Positions 50,901-62,900 of a stretch of DNA of 64,000 nt are shown here, piece by piece; within the stretch, counting starts at the first letter, position 1, and each line of letters begins with the position of its first letter. The position numbers and the translations under genes were made by a program. The notes under the pieces are model-generated. The model searched no databases, had not been told where the DNA came from, and was given only the letters and a program-made list of their open reading frames with translations. The stretch is from Muscardinus avellanarius (lineage: Eukaryota > Chordata > Mammalia > Rodentia > Gliridae). The DNA lies in assembly GCA_963383645.1 (NCBI GenBank), contig OY726569.1, positions 26,254,554-26,318,553 on the forward strand, read 5' to 3'.

Positions 50901-53104
50901 TGGGAGGCGGAGACAGGAGGATTGCGCAGGTCTGGGAGTGTAGCCTGGAGGTAGAAGGGCTTCCAGAAACCTCAGTACCACCAAAAAAAAAAAAAAAAAA
51001 AATCAGTGTTTTGAGTTTACAGCGCCTGTCAGCACATCTCCATATTCTGTATTTGATACCTAACATCTCTAATACTGGCCTCTTAATTGCAACTTTACAA
51101 ACCATTATTTTAGGAGGTAAAATAGGAAGGGTTTTTATTTTTTTTTATTTTTTACTTTTGCACAGTACTGAGAATTGAGCCCAGGGGCATTCTACCTATG
51201 AGCTACACCCCCAACCCTATTTTATATTTTTTATTTTTAAACCTGGTCTCACTTAATTGCAGAGCCTCAGAAGTACTGGGATTACAGGCATGCGCCACTA
51301 TGCCCGGCTCTTAATATATTTTCTAGGTAGTAGACTATTTGCTTGTTTATAGAGTCAAAATGACTATACAGTCTGGGTAAGCAGGGTATTTATAAGCTTT
51401 TCTGAATTCAAGGAGGGAGAAGAAGGAGTAGTGTGTTTTACAATTTGTGTTTAATTAGTCCCTCTGCTTTTCTCAGGACTTGGATCATTCTATAGGAACT
51501 CAGTATAGTGCCAACCCACCTGTTACAATTGATGTACCTATGACAGACATGACATCTGGCCTGATGGGGCACAGCCAGTTGACCACCATTGATCAGTCAG
51601 AACTGAGTTCTCAACTTGGCTTGAGCCTAGGTGGTGGCACCATCTTGCCACCTGCCCAATCACCTGAGGATCGCCTTTCAACCACCCCTTCACCTACTGG
51701 TTCACTTCATGAGGATGGTGTTGAAGATTTCCGGAGGGTGAGGCATTCCCTGCCAAAGTCAATTGTGCTGTGATATTCTAGGAAAAATCTCGTGGTATAC
51801 AGAGCCTAATTAGTATTCTTTGCTCCTAACTCTTATTATCTCCTCTGCTTTTCTGTGGGTTATGGGATCCCACCTCTCAGTTTTCAGTTTATAATGCTTC
51901 TCTCAATCCTTATTCTTGATCCTCACATATTATATTAGGGACTTCTAAATCTTTTCCTGATATTTTATCATAAATTCCATTCTTATTGACAGTTTCTTCC
52001 ACATAAAAATCCTATTCTTACATTTCTGCCGATGCATTACTTCCTTTCTTCCATCTTGTAATTCTCTCTTTTCTCCCTACAGCAGCTTCCCAGCCAGAAG
52101 ACAGTGGTAGTAGAAGCAGGGAAAAAGCAGAAGGCCCCAAAGAAGAGAAAAAAGAAAGACCCCAATGAGCCTCAGAAACCAGTTTCTGCGTATGCTTTAT
52201 TCTTTCGTGATACACAGGCTGCCATCAAAGGACAGAATCCTAATGCCACTTTTGGGGAAGTTTCAAAGATTGTGGCTTCCATGTGGGACAGTCTTGGAGA
52301 AGAGCAAAAACAGGTGAGGAAACATCAAGGAATTCATTGAGAGTCAGTCTTCCAGAAGTTTTTAAGAAGATAAAAGTGAGTTTTTCTGCCAGTCCTGGTG
52401 GTGCACACTTGTAATCCCAGCACTTGGGAGGCTGAGACAGGAGGATTGCACAGGTTCGAAGCCAGCCTCAGCTACTTAGTGAGGTTCTCAGCAACTTAGT
52501 GAGACCATGTTTCCAAATAAAATATAAAATAGGTCTGGGAGTATAGCCCGGAGGTAGAAAAGCCTCTGGTTTCCACCCCCAGTACCCCCACTACCCCCAC
52601 ACAAAATAATTTTAAAAGTTTTTCTTAGAACTGTATTTTATATATTTTTTTTCCTTTCTTTTTTCTTTCTTTTTTTTTTTTTTTTTTTTTTTTTGGCAGG
52701 TCTTGGGATGGAATCCAGGGGCATTTGACCTCTGAGCTAGCTACACCCGCTGCCCTACTTTTTATTCTTTATTTTGAAACAGGGTCTCACTAAGTTACGG
52801 AGTGCCTCACTAAGTAACTGAAGCTGTTCGCGAACCGCAGTCCTCTGGTCTCAGCCTCCCAAATGCTGGGATTAAAAAAGTGCCCCACCACGCCCGGCTC
52901 TGTCTTACATTCTTATCTGTCAGCTTTATGTTAATGGAGTCATATATCATCATATATCAGTAGAAGTTACATCCCTACACTGAATTTAAAAAAGCCCATT
53001 TTTTATTATTTATTCATTTTTGGTGCTGTGGATAAAACCCAGCCCTTTGTACACACTCTACCCCAAATTGCAAATTGCATCCCTAACCCAGAAAACCTGT
53101 TTTC

Positions 53105-53139
<35 letters not shown>

Positions 53140-53981
53140 CAGTACTGGGGATGGAACACAGGGGCATTTTACCTCCAAGCTACACTGCCAACCCTATTTT
53201 TTAGTCTTTTTATTTTTTAAACAGGGTCTGTCTCACTGAGTTGAGTTGCAAAGAACCTCACTAAGTAGCTGAGGCTGTCCACAAACCGAGATCGTCCAGT
53301 CTCTGCCTCGGAATGCAGGGATTACAAGCGTGTGCCACCATGCCCGGCTTCAGAAAACCCTTTTTAAAAATATTAGCCTACTGGGCATGGTGACATGTAT
53401 AATCCCAGTACTTGGGAAGCTGGTACAGGATGATTGCAGGCTCAGGAACAACCTCATCAACTTGGTAGGACCCTCAGCAACACCCTGTTTCAAAATAAAA
53501 AATAAAGCTAGGTGTGGCATACCTGTAATCCCAGCACTTGGGACCCTAAGACAGGAAGATCACAGGTTGAAGGACAGCTTTAGCAAGGTAGTGAGTTTTT
53601 CAGCAACCTAATGAAACCCTGTATCAAAACAAAAAATAAGGACCTGGGGTGTAGCTCGGAGGTAGACTGTTCCTGAGTTCAATCCCTCATATCACATACA
53701 CACAAAATAAATAAAAAGGATTGGAGACAAACAAGGGGCGGGGGGGAGCCAGGTGTGGTGGTGCATGCCTATAATCCCAGTATTTGGGAGGCTAAGACAG
53801 GAGGATCACAGGTTTGAGGCCACCTTTGGCAATTTAGCAAAACCTTGATCCCAAAACAAAAAAAGGATTGGGGTATAGCTTGAAGGTAGACTGTGTCCCT
53901 GGGTCATTACTCAGTACCAGATAAAAGGGATCCAGGGGCATAGCTCATAGGTAGAATGCCCTGGGTTTGATCGCCAATACA

Positions 53982-54030
<49 letters not shown>

Positions 54031-55687
54031 ATTAATTATTATTAGTAGCAGGATGCAGTGGCACACACATGTAATCCTAACAGTTCAGGAAGCTAAGGCA
54101 AGAGGATCTCAAGTTCAAGTCATCCTTAGCAACTTAGACCCTGTCTCAAAAATACAGGGCTAGGGTATACAGCTCAGTGGTAGAGCACCCCTGGGTTTAA
54201 TCCCCAGTACCCTCACACACACAAACTATTAGTAAGAATTATAAAAAATTCTAAAATAGCTACCATATTTCTCTTACTGAAGATGGAAATGGGAGTCTAC
54301 TACCCAATTAAGATCATGTGGAGCCAGGCGTGAGGGCGCACGCTTGTAATCCCAGCATTCAGGAGGCTGAGACTGGAGGATCATGGTTGCGGACAGCCTC
54401 AGCTACTTAGTGAGGCCCTCTGCAATTTAGTGAGACCCTATTTCAAAAATAAAGAATTAAAAAAAATAAGGCAGGGAGTGTAGCTTAGAGGTTGAAAGTA
54501 CCTGGTTTCCATCCCCAGACCTGGGGGAAAAAAATCATATATCTTTTTCTTTTTGGTACTAGGAATTAAACCCAGGAGCATTCTATTTCCAAGCTACATC
54601 CTCAGCCCCTTTTTATTTTTTATTTTGTTCTTTATTTTATTTTATTTTTGCAGTACTGGGGGTTGAACCCAGGAGTATTTCACCTCCAAGCTACACCCCC
54701 AGACCTATTTTTTATTCTTGAATTTGAAACAAGGTCTCACCGAGTTGCAAAAGGGCCTCACTAAGTAGCTGAGGCTGGCCACGAATGGTGATCCTCCTGT
54801 CTCAGCTTCCCAAATGCTGGGATTACAAACGTGAGCCACCACGCCTGGCTTATTTTTTATTTTGAAATAAGGTTTCACTACATTACTAAGGGTCTCATTA
54901 AGGTGCTAAGGCTGCCCTGGAACCTTCAATCCTCCTGTTTTAGCCTCCCAAATACTAGGATTACAGTCATGCACTGCCACACCTGGCTACTCTAAATTTA
55001 ATTTGGATTAAAAAATAAATGAAACTGGGCATGGTGGCTTGCACTTGTAATCCCAGTACTTGGGAGACTGAGATGGAAGGATTGCAGGTTTGTGGGCAGA
55101 ATCAGTTTAGTGAGACCCTCACTAAAATAAAATCAGAAAGAATAAAATCAGGATGGGCAACTAGCTCAGAAGTAGAATGCCCCTGGGTTCCATCCCCAGT
55201 ACCACAAAAATAAATGAAGTAGCTGGGCATAGCAGCAGGATGCACCTGTAGTCTCAGAGACTTGGAAAGTAAAGTAGGAGAATTCCTTGAGCCCAGAAAT
55301 TTGGGGCCATGCTAAGCAACATAATAAAACCTTTTAGGGTCCCAAAAAAGAATATCGATAAACTGGTTATGTTAGCATATGCTTGTAATCCCAGTACTTG
55401 GGAAGCTGAGACAGGAGGATCACAGGTCAAGGCTAGCCTTAGCAACGTAGTGAGACCCTGTTTCAAAAAATTAAGCTGGTGTCAGGAGTGGTGAAGAACA
55501 CTTGTAATCCCAGTACTTGGGAGGCTGAGACAGGAGGATCACAGGTTCAAAGCTAGCCTCAACAATTTATCAAGGCCCTTCACAATTTAGTGAGACCTTG
55601 TTTTCAAATAAAATCGGGTTGGAGTTTAGCTCAGAGGTAGAATGCCTCTAGGTTTAATTCCTAGTGCTGCGCGTGCGCACACACACG

Positions 55688-55721
<34 letters not shown>

Positions 55722-56937
55722 TATACACACAATAAACTGGCATGTGTTTATAATTCTAGTAGCCAGCCTCAGCAACTTAGTGAGACCCTGTTTAAAAATA
55801 AGAAATAAATTAGGGCTGGGGGTGTAATCCAGAGGTAGAAAGTACCTGGGTTCAGCCAGGCGTGGTGGTGCACGTTTGTAATCCCTGTGCTTGGGAAGCT
55901 GAGATAGGAGGATCGCACAGGTTCGAAGCCAGCCTCAGCTACTTAGGCACTCGGCAACTTACTGAGACCCTGTTTCCAAATAAAATATAAAATAGGCCTG
56001 GGAGTATAGCCTGGAGGTAGAAAGCCTCTGGGTTCCACCCCCAGTACCACCAAAAAAAAAAAAGAAAAAGAAAGAAAGAAAGAAAGGAAGCCAGCCCCTG
56101 GGTTTCATTCCCAGTACCACAAAAAATAAAATAGGACTAGGGGTGTAGCTCAGAGCTAGAATGCCCCTGGGTTCAATCCTTGCACACACACACCCCCCAA
56201 AAAAAATGAACAAGCTGGGCATGGTGGTGTAGGCTGAAATCCCAGTATTTGGAGGCTACAACAGGAGGATCACAGACAGATTCAAGGACAGCCTCAACAG
56301 GTAGTAAGACTCTCATCAACCTAGTGGACCCTGTTTTGTTTTGTTTTATAGTACTAGGGACGGAACCCAGGGGCATTCTACCTCCCAGCTATGTCCTCAG
56401 ATCCATTATTTTATTCTCTATTTTGAAAGAGGGTCTCACTGAGTTGCAGAGGACCTCACTAAGTAGCTGAGGCTTTACACGAACTATGATCCTCCTGTCT
56501 CAGCCTCCCAAATGCTGGGATTACAAGCGTGTACCACCACTCCCGGCTTGTTTTTATTTATTCTTATTTTAATTTTTTGTGGTACTGGGGATTGAACCCA
56601 AGGGCATTCTACCTCCAAGTTACATCCCAGCCCTATTTTTATTTTGAAACAAGGTCTCACTAGGTTGATGAGTCTCACTATTTGCTGAGCTCCTCAAACC
56701 TATAATCCTCCTATTACAGTCTCCCAAGTACTGGGATTATAAACATTGCACTGCCAGGCCCAGCTGTGAGACCCTGTCTCAAAATAAAAATAAAGAATGT
56801 GGCTTGGAGTTGGAATGGCCCTGAGTTCAATTTCCAGACCAAAATAAAAATGAAGAAGTTGTGCCCTCTACTTAATATTGGAGACAAAAAACTAAATCTA
56901 TTATAATTTATGTCAGTTATTCAGTTATCTATTACAT

Positions 56938-56968
<31 letters not shown>

Positions 56969-59900
56969 TTTTGGTGGTACTTGGGATGGAACCCAGGGGC
57001 CTTCTACCTCTGGGTTACACTCCCAGACCTATTTTGTATTTTATTTGGAAATAGGGTCTCTTAAACCAGCTGAGGCTGGCTTCGAACCTGCATGATCCTC
57101 CTGTCTCAGCCTCCCAAGCGCGGGGATTACAAGCATGTGCCACCATGCCCGGCTACCTATTACTATTTAAACTCACAAAAACTTAATAGGTTTAAAACAA
57201 TACCAGTTAGCCAGGCATGGTGGCACACACTTGTAATCCCTGCACTTGGGAGGCTGAGAAGGAGGATCGCACAGGTTCAAAGCCAGCCTCAGCTACTTAG
57301 TGAGGCTCTCAGCAACTTAGTGAGACCCTGTTCTCAAATAAAATATAAAATAGGTCTGGGAGTGTAGTCCAGAGATAGAAAGCTCCTGAGTTCCACTCCC
57401 AGTACCACCAAAAAAAAAAAAAAAAGAATAAAAGAAGATAGGGCTAGGCTGGTGAAGCTCAGAGGTAGAATTCCCCTGGGTTCAATCCCCAGTACTGGGG
57501 GGGTGTGTGTGTGGGGGGGGGGGTGGTGGTAGCTTGTATGGCTGCCTAAAATGAACTGTTCTCATGTCTAGCACTTTGGTATTGGTTCTCCTTCTGTAGC
57601 CTTTCATCCTCCAAGTATGCTAGACTAGCTTATTTACAGTATGGGACAATATGGGAGACTTAAGAGTAACATTCTAAGAACTCAAAAACAGATGCCTCAA
57701 GTTTTTTGTTTTTGTTTTTTTGTTTTTGGTACTGGGGATGGAATTCAAAGGCATTCTACCTCCAAGCCACATCCCAACCCTATCTTATTTCTTATTTGGA
57801 ATCAGGGTCTCACTAGGTTACCGTGAGCCTCATTCAGTGGCCAAGGCTGGCTTTGAACCTATGATCCTACTGTCTTAGCTTTCCAAGTACTGGGATTACA
57901 AGCATGTGCCACCACACCCAGCTTTTTTTTTAATTGGCTTTGTTTGTTTGTTTGTTTGTTTGTGGAGTTGTTTTGTTTTGTGGTACTGGGGGTGTAACCC
58001 AGGGGCTTTTCTACCTCTGAGCTATACTCCCAGACATTTTATACTTTATTTGGAAAGAGGGCCTCACTAAGTTGCTGAGAGCCTCACTAAGTAGCTGAGG
58101 CTGGCTTCAAACCTATGTGATCCTCCTGTCTCAGCCTCCCAAGCACAGGGATTACAAATGTGTGCCACCAATGCCCTGCATATTTGTTTTTGTGGGGGTT
58201 TTTTTGCGGTACTATGAATGGAACCCAGGGGCATTCTACCTCTGAGCTATACCCCCAGCCCTTAATTTTTCTTCATTTTGAAAAGGTCTTACTGAGTTGC
58301 AAAGGGCCTAAGTAGCTGAGGCTGTCCACAAACCAGTCTTCCTGTCTCAGTGTCCCAGATGCTGGGATTACAAGTGTGCACCCCACACCCGGCTTTAATT
58401 TTTTTTTTGGGGGGGTGCTGGGGATTAAACCCAGGGGCATTCTACCTCCGAGCTATGGCCCCAGCCCTATTTTTTGTTTTTTATATTTGAAACAGGGTCT
58501 CACTATGTTGCAGAGCGCCTAAGTAGCTGAGGCTGGCCTGGAACCCAGATTCTCCTGTCTCAGCCTCCCAAATATTGGGATTACAAACATGTATCACACA
58601 CCAGCTTTGTTTATCAAACCCAGCTTCAAGGTTTCTTAAGCATCAGTGTCAATCAACTACATTCTAATGATCAAACGAGAGGTAGCCCAGATTGAAAGGA
58701 AGGGGAAATAGGCTTTCATTTCTTAGTGGGAAAAGGAGCCTGTAGAATGGGAGGAATTTCTGTGACCATACTGCCAAGCAATTTACCACATTCTTAGTTT
58801 GGAGACCAGTGCGCATTTTCATTACAGAAACGAACGTGCATGGATGATGTCTTTTGGTGTCATCTGAGCAAGATTCTTGTTGATTGACTGGCTTCCAGAG
58901 ACATGCTTAGTGGAATTTGTCATGGAGACTGTCTTGTTAGCTCTCAGAAGTGGTTTCACCAAAAGGAGTTATAGTGACTAGACTGAGATGAAGCATCATT
59001 CACTGATGAATAATGTAATTATCAGTCTTTTCTAAGAGTATGGTGACTTTATAAACAATTTGTCTCTCCTACAGGTGTACAAGAGGAAAACTGAAGCTGC
59101 CAAGAAAGAGTATTTGAAGGCTCTGGCTGCCTATAAAGACAACCAAGAGTGTCAGGTAAGAGGGTGAGGCTAGATGTATATTTAAGCCAATAAGGTTTTT
59201 TGGTTTTGTTTAAGCTATTAATTCTAAGTAAATACCATAAAGCCAGGTATGGTGGTATACATCTGTAATCCCAGTTCTTGGGAGGCTGAGCACAGGATTG
59301 CAGGTTTTAGCCAGCCTTAGCAATTTAGCAAGGCTCTTTACGACAGAGTGAGGTCCTGTTTCAAAAGAAAAGATAAAAATAGGGCAGAGGATGTGTGTCA
59401 GAAGTAGAATGCCCCTAGATTCAATCCCTAGTACCACCACCACCAAAAAAAAAAAAAAAAAGTACCAGAAATAACTTAAGAAGAAATGTGATATATTAAA
59501 ATAAACCTTGCCAGTCTTTGAGTTTATTATTTCCATTGTTTACTTTACCGAAGACAGTACTCACAGCTATTGCTTTTTTTTTTTTTTTCTAAAAATCTAT
59601 GATGGATCTTCTCTTGAAAGGTAATTAGAAGGAATATGTCCTGCAGTGAGTCTGTCAATGACTTTTTTTTGTCTTTTAGGCCACTGTGGAAACAGTGGAA
59701 TTGGATCCAGTGCCACCATCACAGACTCCTTCCCCACCTCCTGTTGCTACTGTTGATCCAGCATCTCCAGCACCAGCCTCAACAGAGTCCCCTGCCCTAT
59801 CGCCTTGCATTGTTGTTAACTCCACTCTCTCATCCTATGTGGCTAACCAGGCATCTACTGGGGCTGGGGGTCAGCCCAATATCACCAAGTTAATTATTAC

Positions 59901-62900
59901 TAAACAAGTGTTGCCCTCTTCTATTACCATGTCTCAAGGAGGGATGGTTACTGTTATCCCAGCTACAGTGGTGACCTCCCGTGGGCTCCAGCTAGGCCAA
60001 ACCAGTACAGCTACTATCCAGCCCAGTCAACAAGCCCAGATTGTCACTCGATCGGTGTTGCAGGCAGCAGCAGCTGCTGCTGCTTCTATGCAACTGCCTC
60101 CACCCCGACTACAGCCACCTCCATTACAACAGATGCCTCAGCCCCCCACTCAGCAGCAAGTCACCATTCTGCAGCAGCCACCTCCACTTCAGGCCATGCA
60201 ACAGCCACCACCTCAGAAAGTTCGAATCAATTTACAGCAACAGCCCCCTCCTCTACAGAGCAAGATTGTGCCTCCACCCACCCTGAAAATGCAGACTACC
60301 TTAGTTCCACCAGTTGTGGAAAGCAGTCCTGAGCAGCCTATGAACAACAGCCCTGAAGCCCATACAGTTGAAGCAACCTCTCCTGAGACGATCTGTGAGA
60401 TGATCACAGATGTAGTTCCTGAGGTGAGCTGGATTGTTTTTCCTCTAGACCAATGGCAGCGTATGAGAACATTCTTAAAAGTGCGGGTTAAAGCTGGGCG
60501 TGGTGGCGCACACTTGTAATCCTAGCATTCGGGAGGCTGAGACTGGAGGATTGCAGTTCACAGACAGCCTCAGCTACTTAGTGAGGCCCTCTGTAACTCA
60601 GTGAGACCTGGTTTCAAAATAAAGAATAAAAAATAGGGCAGGGGGTGTAGCTTGGAGGTCAAATGTCCCACAAAAAAATAGTGTGGGCTACTACTAGCAT
60701 TTAATGCCTGTCAACCCAGAATACAAAATATCCTGCAGATAGAAAAGTTTCTTGCAACAGACTTCTCCTACCAAGATACTTAGAGCCAGGCATAATGGCA
60801 CATGCTTATAATCGAAGTACTTGGAAAGCTGAGACAGAAGAATAGCAGGTTGGAATCAATGTGGTGGCATACATTTGTAATCCCAATACTTGCGAGGCTA
60901 AGACAGGAGGATTTGGGTTCGCTGCCAGCCTCAGCTACTTAATGGGGCCCTCCAAAATTTAGTGAGACCATGTTTCAAAATAAAGAGTTAAAATAGGTTG
61001 AGGGTATAGCTCAGAGGTAGAATTCCCCTGGATTCAATCCCCAGCACGCGCGCGCGCGCACACACACACACACACACAACACACACACACACACACACAC
61101 TACCAGATTCAAGGACCACATCAGCAAAGACTTTAAGCAACCTCCTGAGACCCTATCTCAAAAATAAATGGGGTTGGGGATGTGGCTTGGAGATAGAACG
61201 TCCCTGGGTTCAATCCCAGGACCACAAAGAGAAAAAAAGATAATCACTAAGAAACAATAAGAGGGCTTCTTCATCATTCCTTAACAAAGCAAAGGTAACT
61301 GGTTCAGCTAGAGAGGTTGCAGCCAGTAATTTTTCAGGTGTCTATCCAAGGATCCTAAACTGGAGACCTAATTCTTTCATTTCTTTTAGGTACTGGGGAT
61401 GCCCAGGGGCATTCTACCTCAGAACTACACCCCATCCCTATTTTTATTTTGAAACGGTCTAAATTGCAGAGAGCCTCACTTAGTTGCTGAGGCTGGCTGC
61501 AAACCTGCACTCCTCCTGGTCTAAGTCTCCCAGGTGTTGGGTAGCTTGATGCTTTAAATATGTAGTTGTGGGGTAAGGGGTAATAATGTAGTAGAGTGCT
61601 TGCCCATAAAGAAGGCTCTAGGTCTAAATACTCAGCACCACAAAAATTAATGAATTAATGAATTAATGAATGCATGCATGCAAGTATGAAGAGTCTTTAT
61701 TTCTTGAAAATGAAAAAAGCTACTTAAAAAACAGCACCATATTTAATTTTGTGGTGCTGGGAATGGAACCCAGGCAAGGTCTCTACCACTGAACTATACC
61801 CCAAACCCCTCAGTGAGTCTTTATAAAGAATCACTGAGAAGCCTGGCGTGGTAGCACATGCTTGTAATCCCAGCATTTGGAAGGCTGAGACCGGAGGATC
61901 GCGGTTCACTACTTAGTGAGGCCCTCTGCAATTTAGTGAGACCCTGTTTCAAAATAAAGAATAAAAAATAGGGCAGGGGTCAAATGCCCCTGGGTTTCAC
62001 CCCCAACCCCCCCCCCCAAAAAAAAAGAATCACTGAGAACCAGGTATGGTGGCACACACCTGTAATCAGTTTTTGGGAGGCTGAGACAGGAGGATCACAA
62101 ATTCAAAGCTAGCCTCAGCAACTCAGGCTTGAATCAACTTAGCGAGACCCTATTTCCAAATAAAAAATAAAATAGCTGGGAGTGTAGCTTAGTTAAAATG
62201 CCCCTGGTTTCAAGCCCTAGCACCATAAAAAACAAGTCATTGAACAAATGCCAGTTGCCCCAGCTTTTCTTGACATATACATAACTTAGTCATTTTAAAA
62301 TACGGATTTCAGCCAGGAGTGGTGACACACACCTGTAATCCAGGTATGTGGGAGGCTGAGATGAGGATCAAAAGTTTGAGACTAGCCTCAGTCATTTAGC
62401 AAGACCATTGGCAGCCTAGCCAGACATGGTTTCAAAACAAGAAATAAAAGGGCTGGGGGTGTAGCTTAGATGTAGAATGTCCCAGAGTTCAATTGTCAGT
62501 GCCACAAAGAAAAAACTGGGTCAGTCTACTTGAGTGAGACTCAAGCTCTACAATTAATGAAGCCATCACTTAAAAGAAAAAATAACACCCTATCAACAGG
62601 AAACTGTGAATCTCCAAATTCTATTCCTTTTGTTAATAGCACATTTGTGGCCAGGTGTGGTGGCACACGCTTGTAATCCCCACGCTTGGGAGGTGGAGAC
62701 AGGATTGCACAGGTTCAAAGCCAGCCGCGCTGGCTTAAGAGACCCTGTTTTTAAAAAAAGTATAAAAAAGATCTGGGAGTGTAGCCCGGAGGTAGAAGGG
62801 CTTCTAGGAACCCTAGTACCACCAAAAAAAAAAAAAAAAAAAAAAAAAAGGCACATTTGTTTTCTTTTAGCCCTCCCATCTAGCTCAGCTGAGATGACTC

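Noticed and set aside
60041..60286. Second open frame in TOX4 exon 7
   Set aside because: Alternative frame of a CAG/CCT-rich coding segment; the protein frame is fixed by the known TOX4 sequence.
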